Assembly (NCBI RefSeq): GCF_010725055.1
Contig: NZ_BJKB01000012.1
Coordinates: forward strand, 89,613 to 153,612
DNA length: 64,000 nucleotides
Direction of reading: 5' to 3'
Source: Gelidibacter japonicus
Lineage (GTDB): Bacteria; Bacteroidota; Bacteroidia; Flavobacteriales; Flavobacteriaceae
In this document: one piece after another, positions 45,046-55,147 of the stretch
How positions within the stretch are numbered: position 1 is the first letter of the stretch
Layout of the letters: each line of letters opens with the position of its first letter
The notes under the pieces: model-generated
The model's database searches: none
What the model was told of the DNA's origin: nothing
What the model saw: only the letters and a program-made list of their open reading frames with translations
Translations under genes and position numbers: made by a program

Positions 45046-46692
45046 ATGCCACTACCAAAGATCAACCCGACCCATACCAAAGCATGGAAAAAGCTATTAG
45101 AGCATTATAAAAGCATAAAAGATGTGCACATGATGCAATGGTTTTCTGAAAATGAGAACCGTGCCTCAGAGATGACCATCCATTGGGAAGATTTTTATGT
45201 GGATTATTCCAAAAATAGGATGGATGCCAAAACCATGGCGCTGCTATTGGAATTGGCCGAAGAAACACAATTGAAATTGGCAATAGACAAACAATTTCAA
45301 GGCGATATCATCAATGAAACAGAGGGTAGGGAAGTCCTGCACACCGCATTGAGAAGTCCGAGATCGGCTAAAATCAAGGTAGAAGGTCAGGACATCATCC
45401 CCGAGATCTACGAGGTAAAAGCGAAAATCAAAGACTTTACCAATGGAGTTGTTGACGGAAAAAGAAAGGGCTATACCAATAAAGCATTTACAGATGTGGT
45501 AAACATTGGCATTGGTGGGTCTGATTTGGGGCCTGCCATGGTGGTGGATGCGCTTCAATATTATAAAAATCACTTGACCACACATTTTGTGAGCAATGTG
45601 GATGGCGATCATGTCAATGAGGTTTTGAAAAAGCTCAATCCGGAAACCACGCTTTTTGTTATTGTTTCCAAAACATTCACCACACAAGAAACATTATCTA
45701 ACGCCAATACCATCAAAGCCTGGTTCTTGAAATCAGCTTCCGAAAACGACGTGGCCAAACATTTTGTAGCCGTATCTACCAATATTGAAAAGGTAAAAGA
45801 TTTTGGGATTGATGGCGATAATATTTTCCCGATGTGGACTTGGGTTGGAGGCCGTTTTTCATTGTGGAGCGCTGTTGGTCTATCCATAAGTTTGGCTACA
45901 GGTTTTGACAATTTTGATAAGTTGTTAGCCGGTGCCAATGCTATGGACAATCATTTTAAATCGGCCGATTTTAAAACGAACCTCCCTGTGGTTTTGGCGC
46001 TGATTGGCATTTGGTACACTAACTTCTTTGAATCAGAAAGCGAAGCCGTCATCGGTTACTCCCAATATCTGAATCAATTTGCCACCTATCTGCAGCAAGC
46101 CAATATGGAAAGTAACGGTAAAAGCGTGGATAGAAATGGTGATAAGGTTACCTATCAAACCGGGAATATTGTTTGGGGCGAGCCTGGTACCAATTCGCAG
46201 CACGCCTTTTTTCAATTGATCCATCAGGGCACAAAACTCATTCCGGCCGACTTTATAGGCTTTGCAAAATCACTTCATGGCAATAAGGACCATCAGGATA
46301 AATTGATGTCCAATTTTATAGCGCAAACTGAAGCGCTCTTAAATGGAAAATCAAAAGAAGAGGTGGTGGCTGAGTTCAAAAGCCAAAACACTTCTGAAGA
46401 AACCATAAAACAACTTACACCATTTAAAGTGTTTGAAGGCAATAAGCCGACCAACACAATTTTAATTGATCAATTGACCCCTGAAAGTTTGGGCAAATTG
46501 ATTGCCCTATATGAGCACAAGATCTTCGTGCAAGGTGTTATTTGGAATGTATATAGTTACGATCAATTTGGCGTTGAGCTTGGAAAACAATTAGCTTCAA
46601 AAATATTGAAGGAATTTGGCACCAAAGATCAAATTGCGGGTCATGACAGTTCTACCTCCAATTTATTGGAATATTACAAGAAATTAAGTTAA
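45046..46692 (+). CDS. pgi: Glucose-6-phosphate isomerase
   Basis: Pgi interconverts glucose-6-phosphate and fructose-6-phosphate. Signatures: VVNIGIGGSDLGPAMV, FVIVSKTFTTQETLSNA, FPMWTWVGGRFSLWSAVGLS, GEPGTNSQHAFFQLIHQGTKLIPADFI and GVELGKQLASKIL. 548 residues are usual. It starts 3 bp after the M23 gene stop. Its product connects to glmS at the other end of the window by supplying fructose-6-phosphate. Confidence 0.97.
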   Translation: MPLPKINPTHTKAWKKLLEHYKSIKDVHMMQWFSENENRASEMTIHWEDFYVDYSKNRMDAKTMALLLELAEETQLKLAIDKQFQGDIINETEGREVLHTALRSPRSAKIKVEGQDIIPEIYEVKAKIKDFTNGVVDGKRKGYTNKAFTDVVNIGIGGSDLGPAMVVDALQYYKNHLTTHFVSNVDGDHVNEVLKKLNPETTLFVIVSKTFTTQETLSNANTIKAWFLKSASENDVAKHFVAVSTNIEKVKDFGIDGDNIFPMWTWVGGRFSLWSAVGLSISLATGFDNFDKLLAGANAMDNHFKSADFKTNLPVVLALIGIWYTNFFESESEAVIGYSQYLNQFATYLQQANMESNGKSVDRNGDKVTYQTGNIVWGEPGTNSQHAFFQLIHQGTKLIPADFIGFAKSLHGNKDHQDKLMSNFIAQTEALLNGKSKEEVVAEFKSQNTSEETIKQLTPFKVFEGNKPTNTILIDQLTPESLGKLIALYEHKIFVQGVIWNVYSYDQFGVELGKQLASKILKEFGTKDQIAGHDSSTSNLLEYYKKLS

Positions 46693-46813
46693 ATATTGTT
46701 AAAAACTATTGTATAGCTTTATTTGATTAAAATAAAGCCAGGCCTAAAATTGGCTAATTTTAAAGTGTTAAAACTTCTTAACGTTTTAGTAATAATAAAT
46801 CATAATAATGGTT

Positions 46814-46821
46814 TAATTTTG
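46814..46821 (+). promoter_or_regulatory. Candidate -7 element of the receptor gene
   Basis: TAATTTTG matches TAnnTTTG, 34 bp before the ATG at 46856. The -33 region is AT-rich without a clear TTG. Confidence 0.4.
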
Positions 46822-46855
46822 CGCAAAATTTAAAATCTAATTTTAAACATTAAAA

Positions 46856-49800
46856 ATGAAAAAACTTACTCAATTCTTAATGATGGCTGTAGCGTTAGTT
46901 TGTACTACGGTCATGACGGCTCAAGTAACTTCGTCCAGTATGAGTGGTCGAGTTACTGATGATGGAGGTCCTGTCATGGGAGCAACAGTTGTTGCCATCC
47001 ATGTGCCTTCAGGTACTAAGTATGGTACAATTACTAATGATGAAGGTCGTTACAACTTGCAAGGTATGCGTGTTGGTGGACCTTACACTGTAGAGGTATC
47101 TTTTATTGGATATGGCACAAGCACAAGAACGGATATTGTTCTTCAATTGGGCGCTAGTTACATTCATGATGTTGTTTTAAGTGAAGAGAGCGTGACTTTA
47201 AGCCAAGTGGTTATTTCTGCTAAAAGAACAAAGTTTTCAACAGAGAAGACTGGCGCAGTAACCAACATCTCCAATGCACAGTTGTCTGCAATGCCAACCA
47301 TTAACAGAAGTATTACTGATATCACTAAGCTTTCTCCTTATTCAAATGGGATGAGTATTGCTGGTGGCGACGGTCGTTCTACTAATTTTACGGTAGATGG
47401 TGCCAACTTTAACAACAACTTTGGATTGAGTTCTAGCCTGCCAGCTGGTGGAAGTCCAATCTCATTGGACGCTATTGAAGAAGTTCAAGTAGTCGTTGCG
47501 CCATTTGATGTGCGCCAAACTAATTTTATTGGTGGTGGTATCAATGCGATTACTAAATCAGGAACCAACAAATTTAAAGGTTCTGCCTATACCTATTATA
47601 ACAACCAAGACATGAGAGGTAACCGAATCGGTGATGTTCAGTTTGGTGATCGTGACGATGAGTCAAAAACAATATATGGGTTGACTTTAGGTGGTCCGAT
47701 CATTAAAAACAAGTTGTTCTTTTTTGTGAATGCCGAAAAAGAAGTACGTCCAGGACAGGTTGTAAGCTGGAGACCATCTGAAGATGGTGTAGCCGACCTT
47801 GATTTGTCACTTTCCCGTACCAGTATTGCTGATATGGAACGCGTAAAGCAACATTTAATTACCAATTACGGGTATAATCCAGGATCGTACACTAACTATC
47901 CTTCCGATGAGAGCAATAAAAAATTCCTTGTGCGTTTGGACTGGAATATCAACTCTACCAACAAATTGAGCGTACGCTATAACTACGCTAAAAATCAAGG
48001 GTGGAATGCTACCAACGGCAACTCAAATAATGCAGGTTTCCGTAACAGAGCCATGGATCGTATTTCAGAACACTCTATGGCATTTTCAAATTCTACCTAT
48101 TCCATGGATAATATTGTGAATTCATTGTCTTTGGATTTAAATAGTAGAATTTCAGATAAACTTTCAAATCAGTTACTTATCACATCTTCAAAAATAGAAG
48201 ATGCACGTGGAACCAATTCATCTCCTTTCCCATTCATTGATATATTGAATGGTACTAATCCAGATGGAACACAAAGTCAAGAACCTTATATGTCTGCTGG
48301 TTATGAGTTATTCACTTGGAATAATGCGGTAAACAATGATACATTCACGATTATTGATAATTTGACCTATTATTTAGACAATCATAAAATAACGGGAGGC
48401 TTTAGTTATGAGCACCAATTGGCAAATAACTCTTATATGAGAAATGGTACAGGGTACTATCGTTATGCCAGTGTTGAAGACTTCCTTAATCAAGCCGCTC
48501 CTACTGATTTTGCTTTGACTTATGGTTACGATGGTGAGAAAAATCCAACCGCTGAGGTTGCTTTCAATCAGTTTGGACTATATCTTCAGGATGACTGGGA
48601 TGTGAATGCAAATTTCAAATTATCTTACGGTATCCGTGCTGATTATTTGAAATATGAGGACAATATCCTAAGAAACAACGCCATCTATGACTTGGATTTT
48701 GGTGGAAAACGAGTGGATACCGGCAAATGGCCAGATGCTAACGTACAAGTGTCTCCAAGAGTTGGATTCTCGTGGGATATCAAAGGTGACCAAAGTATGA
48801 AACTTCGTGGTGGAACTGGTATCTTCTCAGGAAGATTGCCATTGGTATTCTTCACCAATATGCCAACCAACTCAGGAATGGTTCAAGGAAGTTATGCTGC
48901 CGTTACGAGATATAACACTGATGGTACAGTAAATACAGCCGGTTCTGATTTGGCTGTTTTAGATAGATTAGCTGGACCAATGATTACTGATGTGGATGAA
49001 ATGATTCAAAGATTGGGTCTGCCAAGTACTATTAGACCAGAAGATGGAGAGTTACCAGGTGAAGTTAACGGTGTAGATCCGGATTTCAAAATGCCACAAG
49101 TTTGGAAAACATCTTTAGCATTTGATTATGATATTCCTGTTTCTTTCCCATTGTCAGTGACATTGGAAGGAATCTACACAAAAAACATTAATGGTGTCAT
49201 GCTTAAAAACTACGACTATAAAGACGTGGATGATACATGGGAACGTTTCTCAGGACCTGACAACAGATATATTTATCCTGATAGAAGTGATTTGACCTAT
49301 AATGGTAGAAATGCTTATGTTTTAACAAACACCAGCGAAGGATGGGGTGCTATCGGTAATATTACAATTAACGCAGAACCTGTAGAAGATTTACGATTAA
49401 TGGCTGCTTATACCTATACCGAGTCACAGGAAATTACTGGCATGCCTGGTAGTAATGCCGGATCTGCTTACGGTGGATTGATTGGCGTTAACGGACCACA
49501 CTTACCAGAACTTCAACGTTCACAGTATGTTGTGCCAAGTAGAGTCATTGGATCAGCGGGGTATAAACTTCCTTGGTCTAACAACTTATTGGAATCGGCT
49601 ACTTTTATTAATGTGTTCTATTCAGGTTCTTCCTCTAACGGATATAGCTATACCTATTCAAATGATATGAATGGCGATCGAAATAATACAGATTTAATTT
49701 ATATTCCTAAAGGCAGAGGAGATATTCAATTTGTCAGTGCTGCTGATGAGGATGCCTTCTTTAATTTTATGGCACAGGATAAATACCTTAAAAAGAACAA

Positions 49801-50149
49801 AGGTAAATATGCAGAAGCAAATGCTGTACGTAGCCCATGGGTTCATAATTTTGACTTAAGATTAACACGTGAGTATTATTTTAACGTGGCAGGTACTAGA
49901 AACACCTTACAATTTAGTTTGGATTTCTTGAATGTAGGTAACCTTATTAATTCAGAATGGGGTGTTAGTCAAAGAAACAATATCGCAAACAGAGGCCAAA
50001 TCTTGAAGTATGAAGGAAAGGATGCCAATAACGTCCCTTCGTATTCATTTGCAAAATCTGGTGGTGACTATATCACTGATTCATTTGATTACAACTATTT
50101 CTATGGTGAAACTTGGAAGCTTCAAGTAGGCGTTAAGTATTCATTCTAA
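46856..50149 (+). CDS. TonB-dependent receptor (Oar-like, carboxypeptidase-regulatory domain)
   Basis: 1097 residues with signal peptide MKKLTQFLMMAVALVCTTVMTAQ, regulatory-like domain (SSMSGRVTDDGGPVMGATVVAIHVPSG, NDEGRYNLQGMRVGGPYTVEVSFIGYG), plug (STEKTGAVTNISNAQLSAMP, FTVDGANFNNNFG, IEEVQVVVAPFDVRQTNFIGGGINAITKSGTNKFKGSAY) and a long barrel ending WKLQVGVKYSF. This is the Oar-type layout common in Bacteroidota, and such proteins are abundant in the outer membrane. Substrate unknown; some relatives bind T9SS-exported or protein cargo. A strong terminator follows. Confidence 0.92.
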   Translation: MKKLTQFLMMAVALVCTTVMTAQVTSSSMSGRVTDDGGPVMGATVVAIHVPSGTKYGTITNDEGRYNLQGMRVGGPYTVEVSFIGYGTSTRTDIVLQLGASYIHDVVLSEESVTLSQVVISAKRTKFSTEKTGAVTNISNAQLSAMPTINRSITDITKLSPYSNGMSIAGGDGRSTNFTVDGANFNNNFGLSSSLPAGGSPISLDAIEEVQVVVAPFDVRQTNFIGGGINAITKSGTNKFKGSAYTYYNNQDMRGNRIGDVQFGDRDDESKTIYGLTLGGPIIKNKLFFFVNAEKEVRPGQVVSWRPSEDGVADLDLSLSRTSIADMERVKQHLITNYGYNPGSYTNYPSDESNKKFLVRLDWNINSTNKLSVRYNYAKNQGWNATNGNSNNAGFRNRAMDRISEHSMAFSNSTYSMDNIVNSLSLDLNSRISDKLSNQLLITSSKIEDARGTNSSPFPFIDILNGTNPDGTQSQEPYMSAGYELFTWNNAVNNDTFTIIDNLTYYLDNHKITGGFSYEHQLANNSYMRNGTGYYRYASVEDFLNQAAPTDFALTYGYDGEKNPTAEVAFNQFGLYLQDDWDVNANFKLSYGIRADYLKYEDNILRNNAIYDLDFGGKRVDTGKWPDANVQVSPRVGFSWDIKGDQSMKLRGGTGIFSGRLPLVFFTNMPTNSGMVQGSYAAVTRYNTDGTVNTAGSDLAVLDRLAGPMITDVDEMIQRLGLPSTIRPEDGELPGEVNGVDPDFKMPQVWKTSLAFDYDIPVSFPLSVTLEGIYTKNINGVMLKNYDYKDVDDTWERFSGPDNRYIYPDRSDLTYNGRNAYVLTNTSEGWGAIGNITINAEPVEDLRLMAAYTYTESQEITGMPGSNAGSAYGGLIGVNGPHLPELQRSQYVVPSRVIGSAGYKLPWSNNLLESATFINVFYSGSSSNGYSYTYSNDMNGDRNNTDLIYIPKGRGDIQFVSAADEDAFFNFMAQDKYLKKNKGKYAEANAVRSPWVHNFDLRLTREYYFNVAGTRNTLQFSLDFLNVGNLINSEWGVSQRNNIANRGQILKYEGKDANNVPSYSFAKSGGDYITDSFDYNYFYGETWKLQVGVKYSF

Positions 50150-50197
50150 GCATATAGTTCAAGAAACAACAACGTTAAGCTGTTGTTAATTTAAACG

Positions 50198-50229
50198 AAA
50201 GCGTCCATCAATTTGATGGACGCTTTTTT
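50198..50229 (+). terminator. Rho-independent terminator after the receptor gene
   Basis: Stem AAAGCGTCCATCAA (50198-50211) pairs with TTGATGGACGCTTT ending at 50226, followed by a T run. It lies 49 bp after the stop. Confidence 0.88.
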
Positions 50230-50230
50230 T

Positions 50231-50848
50231 ATGGCGGTTTCGGAATTGTTAGTGATACTGATTTAATTTGGTTATGTCGCACAGAAAACAAAGTTACTTT
50301 TTCGTTATATGACGCTGCCATTGTTTTATAGCGATGACTACGGAAAATGAGCACGCATGAAGGCAACATTACCTTGTTTACTTGATGTTAACCGCGCATA
50401 GCGAATGAAAGTGGATACCAAGTTGCGTTTTAAGCAAATTGGAGCGTCTCTAAGAGGATATCTTATTTATGGGGAGGTAATTATTGTCTGTAATCACCAG
50501 GCTGTTCTAAGGCTGTTTTCGCGTGGTATGCTGAAGATACCTAAGCAGCCATTAATTCTTAAGAATTTTAGGGAGGATTTTAGGTTTTGATGTGACTATT
50601 AAAAGACATTATCCGAGCGCCTCAGAACCAAAAACAGAGAAAACAATAGTGCTACACTTCGGTGAGTTAAGTCAGATAAATTTAGTTGTTGAGGTTTATA
50701 GATTTATCAAGATTAAAGGTCTTTAGCGTATTCAGTGAGCCTTTGCTTTTTAATTCTAATAAACCAGTGGATATCGGTTTAAGGCATTTACAATGATGAC
50801 ATTTTAACTGATTCCCGATGTCTATATATTACATAAAATCACATCACT
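50231..50848. other. Intergenic region without supported features
   Basis: About 600 bp. A 61-codon frame at 50405-50590 has no ribosome-binding context and no recognisable product, so I do not call it. No palindromes beyond chance and no RNA gene seen. Confidence 0.4.
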
Positions 50849-52546
50849 ATGAAAACTATCTTTACGCTCCTTGTCATGCTATTAGCCAATTACGGATGGG
50901 CTCAAAACAACCATTTTGCACATGCTTATGGAAGTATGGGGTTTGATTACGGTCATGCCATTACCTCAGATGAAGACGGTCATATTTATATTGCTGGTTA
51001 TTTTAACGGTCAAGTCGATTTCGATAACAGTTCAAACATAGTTGAGCTAAGTTCATATGGTACAAGAGATGGTTTTATTTTAAAGTTAGATGCCGAAGGT
51101 CATTTTATCTGGGTGAAACAAATGGCTTGTTCAGGCTCAGTTCATATCGGCAAAGTTGTGGTAAATGATGTAGGCGAAATCTATGTGGTGGGATTGTTTA
51201 GTAAGACAATGACTTTAGATACGGATTCGGGAACAACAGCTCTTGTCAGTTCGGGCAATTTTGATGCCTTTGTATTAAAACTCGATGCCAATGGAAATTT
51301 AATTTGGGGTCAGGCATTTGGATCTTTTGGTCGTGACGAAGCAAAGGATATAGTCATTGATCACAATGGGGATTTACTAATAACTGGTGGATTTTTACGC
51401 ACGGTAGATTTTGACAATTCAGACAATGTTGCTGAATTGACGTCTTTCAGTTCCGATAACCCAGACATCTTCTTAATTAAATTGTCTCCAGAGGGAAATT
51501 TTATATGGGTTAAACAATTTGGAGGAACTGGCGAAGACTATGTTGAATCTATGACCCTTGGCCAGAGTGGAGCCATTTATATGACGGGATATTATAAAAG
51601 GGGTACTGCTGATTTCGATCCGGGTCCAGGTACTTTTATCTTGCCAAATTCTGGGATTTTTGACAAAATATTTGTATTGAAGCTAACCGCTGATGGCGAT
51701 TTTGTTTGGGCAAAACAGACCGATGGCTTTCATTTGACACGGGGAAATACTATAGAAGTTGATCCTGCTGAAAATGTTTATATAGGAGGCTACTTTTATG
51801 CCACACAAGATTTTGATCCTGGTGATGACGTTCATGAATTGACCTCAAATGGCTTGGCAAATATTTTTATTTGGAAACTGGATACCCATGGTAATTTTAT
51901 TTTGGTTGAACATATTGGAAATTCAAGTTGGTCTCAAATTTATGGAAGTGCTAGGAACTTGCAAGGTGATATTTATTTTATTGGTGAATTTGATGGTGTC
52001 TTGGACTTTGATTTTACCGATGATGAACATGTGATGACAAGTGTAGAACAGTCGTTTGATATGTTTGTACTAAAGTATAATGCAGATGGTAGCTTTGGTG
52101 GTGCTATTCCAATTAGCGGGCAGAATTTAATAGTTGGAAGAGGCATCGAGGTGACGCGTCAAGACCATATATTGGTTACTGGTGGTTTCTATGTGGATAC
52201 TATTACATTAGGAGCGGGGGAAGGGGCACTTGAGTTAAATAACAAGGGTGATTTTGATGCTTTTGTATATTCATTTAGTGATGAAACCCTGTCATTAAAA
52301 GAATCCCTCCTGCAAAATACGTTCAAATACTTCCCAAACCCAGTAAGTCATACATTGATTATAGAATCTAAAACAGTACTTCGGGAAATTTCTGTATATA
52401 ATATGTTGGGGAAGTTAGTTAAGGAGCGGTCTAATTTATCACAAGAACGGATAGAACTCGATCTGTCCATATTAAGTAATGGCGTATATCATGTTCTACT
52501 GAAAGATGGGAATGCAACTTGGCCTATCAAAATTGTGAAGCAATAA
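50849..52546 (+). CDS. Secreted repeat (beta-propeller-like) protein with T9SS type A sorting domain
   Basis: 565 residues. Signal peptide MKTIFTLLVMLLANYGWAQ, then seven ~55-residue repeats of the type GxIYxxGYFxxxxDFD (HIYIAGYFNGQVDFD, EIYVVGLFSKTMTLD, DLLITGGFLRTVDFD, AIYMTGYYKRGTADFD, NVYIGGYFYATQDFD, DIYFIGEFDGVLDFD, HILVTGGFYVDTITL). These resemble SBBP repeats that build propellers. The last ~75 residues (FKYFPNPVSHTLIIESK to WPIKIVKQ) are a Por-type C-terminal sorting domain, so it is exported by the type IX system. Confidence 0.9.
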   Translation: MKTIFTLLVMLLANYGWAQNNHFAHAYGSMGFDYGHAITSDEDGHIYIAGYFNGQVDFDNSSNIVELSSYGTRDGFILKLDAEGHFIWVKQMACSGSVHIGKVVVNDVGEIYVVGLFSKTMTLDTDSGTTALVSSGNFDAFVLKLDANGNLIWGQAFGSFGRDEAKDIVIDHNGDLLITGGFLRTVDFDNSDNVAELTSFSSDNPDIFLIKLSPEGNFIWVKQFGGTGEDYVESMTLGQSGAIYMTGYYKRGTADFDPGPGTFILPNSGIFDKIFVLKLTADGDFVWAKQTDGFHLTRGNTIEVDPAENVYIGGYFYATQDFDPGDDVHELTSNGLANIFIWKLDTHGNFILVEHIGNSSWSQIYGSARNLQGDIYFIGEFDGVLDFDFTDDEHVMTSVEQSFDMFVLKYNADGSFGGAIPISGQNLIVGRGIEVTRQDHILVTGGFYVDTITLGAGEGALELNNKGDFDAFVYSFSDETLSLKESLLQNTFKYFPNPVSHTLIIESKTVLREISVYNMLGKLVKERSNLSQERIELDLSILSNGVYHVLLKDGNATWPIKIVKQ

Positions 52547-52565
52547 AGCGCCAATAGTAACGCAT

Positions 52566-52607
52566 AAAAAAAGCCCCTGCCTCTTTTGGTAAGAAGTAGG
52601 GGCTTTT
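52566..52607 (+). terminator. Rho-independent terminator between convergent genes
   Basis: AAAAGCCCCT (52569-52578) pairs with AGGGGCTTTT (52598-52607). A and T runs on both sides let it work in both directions, serving the T9SS protein and possibly tsf. Confidence 0.85.
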
Positions 52608-52621
52608 ATATATAGTATGAG

Positions 52622-52682
52622 ATTAGCTTGCGCTGAACCTAAAGGTTTCCTGCTTTCCTGTTTGTTGACAGGGAGGCGCAGG
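52622..52682. repeat. Dispersed repeat, inverted relative of 38622-38667
   Basis: GATTAGCTTGCGCTGAACC here is the reverse complement of a stretch at 38649-38667, and the adjacent CCTGC...GCAGG arms match the palindromes there. It is a repeat family member in the tsf 3' region. Confidence 0.75.
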
Positions 52683-52689
52683 AATTCGA

Positions 52690-53655
52690 TTATCCTAAAG
52701 AAACACGTTTAAAATCGGTTACTTTAACATCGCCATAGGAAGCGACATATTTGGCAACATTCGATTTTTCATCTTTAATGAACGTTTGGTCCAATAAACA
52801 TTTTTCTTGATCCAATGTGGTATTGTCAGAGATAAAACGCTCCATTTTACCAGGAAGGATTCGGTCCCAAATTTGTTCTGGTTTCCCTTCAGCTTTCAAT
52901 TCTGCTTTCGCATCCTCTTCAGCTTTTGCCAATACTTCTGGTGTCAATTGAGCCATTGAAATGTAACTAGGTACATTTTTAGGCGCTTTGTTCATACGAG
53001 CGCGCTCTTCATTATCTTTTTCAATCACGGCAATTCTCGCATCGGTTTCAGCGGCGATGAATGCTGGATCAAAATCTTTGTAAGATAATGTTGTAGCACC
53101 CATTGAAGCTACTTGCATTGCTACATCTTTCGCTAATTCCTCAATATTATCAACTTTCGCAGAAAAACCAACAAGTGCAGCAATTTTGTTAATGTGGACA
53201 TACGAACCAACGTAAGGAGCTTCCAATTTCTCAAAAGCATTCAAGTCGATTTTTTCGCCAATGACCCCAGTTTGCTCAATCAATTTGTCGGCAACAGTCA
53301 TTCCACCAAAGTCGGCAGCAAGTACCTCTTCTTTAGAGTTGCAGTTGATCGCAATGTCTGCAATCTCATTGGCCAATGCGATAAAAGAGTCGTTTTTGCC
53401 CACGAAATCCGTTTCACATCCAACAACAATGGCGACACCCACGGTGTGGTCATCATTTATTTTGGCCACAGCAGCACCTTCCGTAGAATCTCTATCTGCT
53501 CTTTGATCGGCCACTTTTTGACCTTTTTTACGCAATATGCTAATGGCTTTGTCAAAATCGCCTTCAGCTTCAACCAAAGCTTTTTTACAATCCATCATTC
53601 CGGCACCTGTAGTTTGTCTAAGTTTATTAACTTCTGCAGCTGTTATTTTTGTCAT
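52690..53655 (-). CDS. tsf: Translation elongation factor Ts
   Basis: EF-Ts exchanges GDP for GTP on EF-Tu. Starting at 53655 the protein begins MTKITAAEVNKLRQTTGAGMMDCKKALVEAEGDFDKAI, the UBA-like domain with the TGAGMMDCKKAL signature, then VVVGCETDFVGKN. An upstream ATG at 53691 adds 12 residues that do not fit. The start is preceded by TTAGAAATT. It ends VTDFKRVSLG, 321 residues. rpsB is directly upstream, the universal pair. Confidence 0.97.
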   Translation of the reverse strand: MTKITAAEVNKLRQTTGAGMMDCKKALVEAEGDFDKAISILRKKGQKVADQRADRDSTEGAAVAKINDDHTVGVAIVVGCETDFVGKNDSFIALANEIADIAINCNSKEEVLAADFGGMTVADKLIEQTGVIGEKIDLNAFEKLEAPYVGSYVHINKIAALVGFSAKVDNIEELAKDVAMQVASMGATTLSYKDFDPAFIAAETDARIAVIEKDNEERARMNKAPKNVPSYISMAQLTPEVLAKAEEDAKAELKAEGKPEQIWDRILPGKMERFISDNTTLDQEKCLLDQTFIKDEKSNVAKYVASYGDVKVTDFKRVSLG

Positions 53656-53746
53656 AATTTCTAAGTGTATGTTATTAAAAAAGTCGTTCAATTAATTTTC
53701 AGATAAGAAAAAAAACAAACGACTTTTAGATGTTATATAAATATGT

Positions 53747-54532
53747 TTATTCTTCTTCGTCAGCGGCTACTACCTTCTTTGCAGCGGCTTTCTTTTCTTT
53801 TTTCTCAGCTTTTTCAGCTTTGTCCTCTTTTTCGACTTTGTCTGATTTACGTTCAGCCAAACCGTCGGCAATAGCAGAGGTGATCAGCGTTAAAACTTTG
53901 TCAATTGATTTTGAAGCATCATCATTTGCAGGAATAACGTAGTCTACTTGACGTGGATCAGAATTCGTGTCCACCATTGCAAAGATTGGAATGTTTAACT
54001 TCTGAGCTTCTCTTATCGCAATGCTTTCACGTTTGATATCCACTACAAATAAAGCACCTGGCAAGCGGGTCATGTCTGAAATTGAACCTAAGTTTTTCTC
54101 CAACTTAGCTCTTAAACGGTCAACTTGTAAACGTTCTTTTTTAGACAATGTCAAGAATGTACCATCTTTTTTCATTCTATCAATAGAGGCCATTTTCTTA
54201 ACGGCTTTTCTGATCGTCACAAAGTTGGTCAACATTCCGCCTGGCCATCTTTCAGTAATGTAAGGCATGCTTACAGCACCTGCTTTTTCAGCAACGATGT
54301 CTTTGGCTTGTTTTTTTGTAGCTACAAATAAAATTTTCTTTCCTGAAGCAGCAATTTTATGAAGCGCCTCTGACGATTCTTTAATTTTTGCCGCTGTTTT
54401 GTAAAGGTTGATGATATGGATGCCATTACGCTCCATATAAATGTAAGGAGCCATGTTTGGATCCCATTTTCTTGTCAAGTGACCAAAGTGTACACCTGCT
54501 TCAAGTAATTCTTTAACTTCTATACTTTCCAT
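53747..54532 (-). CDS. rpsB: 30S ribosomal protein S2
   Basis: I take the ATG at 54532 (MESIEVKELLEAGVHFGHLTRKWDPNM); the frame is open to 54583 but the extra residues are not family-like. Signatures include YIYMERNGIHIINLYKT, ERWPGGMLTNFVTI and PGALFVVDIKRESIAIREA. The C-terminus is a Lys/Glu/Ala-rich tail (DKVEKEDKAEKAEKKEKKAAAKK), longer than in E. coli and common in Bacteroidota. Confidence 0.97.
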   Translation of the reverse strand: MESIEVKELLEAGVHFGHLTRKWDPNMAPYIYMERNGIHIINLYKTAAKIKESSEALHKIAASGKKILFVATKKQAKDIVAEKAGAVSMPYITERWPGGMLTNFVTIRKAVKKMASIDRMKKDGTFLTLSKKERLQVDRLRAKLEKNLGSISDMTRLPGALFVVDIKRESIAIREAQKLNIPIFAMVDTNSDPRQVDYVIPANDDASKSIDKVLTLITSAIADGLAERKSDKVEKEDKAEKAEKKEKKAAAKKVVAADEEE

Positions 54533-54760
54533 TTTGTAATAGTTTACGTTCTGTTGAATTAGCAATGATAAAGTGGTTTCCACTTGGGCGGAGCGCCTTT
54601 ACCATTTAGATGCTAAACTAAATCCTCACGCGGTAACGTGATAGACAACATTAACTGGGTTAATTTTTTGTGCTGGAAGTATTCCAACACGGGTTTAAAG
54701 GTTTTGTAAACAACAAGATTGAGAGTCTCCACGAGAGATTCCCAATCGAGTTGGGAATTC
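54533..54760 (-). promoter_or_regulatory. rpsI-rpsB intergenic leader with hairpins
   Basis: 228 bp between rpsI and rpsB with a perfect 8-bp stem ATTCCCAA/TTGGGAAT around TCGAG (54738-54758) and a CACG...CGTG hairpin near 54638-54651. These could be an intercistronic terminator/attenuator or an S2 autoregulatory leader. Confidence 0.4.
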
Positions 54761-55147
54761 TTAACGTTTAGAGAATTGGAATTTCTTACGTGCTTTCTTC
54801 TGACCGAATTTCTTACGTTCAACCATTCTTGGGTCTCTTGTCAACAATCCTTCTGGTTTCAAGATGCCTCTGTTCTCAGCATCAACCTCACACATTGCGC
54901 GGGATAATGCCAAACGGATAGCTTCTGCTTGACCGGTAATACCACCTCCATATACATTGACTGTAATATCAAAGTTGCCATCATTGTTAGTCATGACCAA
55001 AGGTTGGTTTACTTTGTACTGTAATGCAGCACTTGGAAAGTAGACCGGCATGTCCTTTTTATTAATTGTGATGTTCCCTTTTCCTGGGGCAACATACGCG
55101 CGAGCAACAGCCGTCTTTCTACGGCCAATTTTGTGAATTACTTCCAT
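54761..55147 (-). CDS. rpsI: 30S ribosomal protein S9
   Basis: 128 residues: [31 protein letters not shown] at the N-terminus, GGGITGQAEAIRLALSRAM in the core and the hallmark C-terminus DPRMVERKKFGQKKARKKFQFSKR, which reaches to the P-site tRNA. Its start codon overlaps the last base of the rplM stop region, so both are co-translated. Confidence 0.98.
   Translation of the reverse strand: MEVIHKIGRRKTAVARAYVAPGKGNITINKKDMPVYFPSAALQYKVNQPLVMTNNDGNFDITVNVYGGGITGQAEAIRLALSRAMCEVDAENRGILKPEGLLTRDPRMVERKKFGQKKARKKFQFSKR

Noticed and set aside
50405..50590. 61-codon frame in the intergenic region before the T9SS protein
   Set aside because: No initiation context, no recognisable product and irregular composition.
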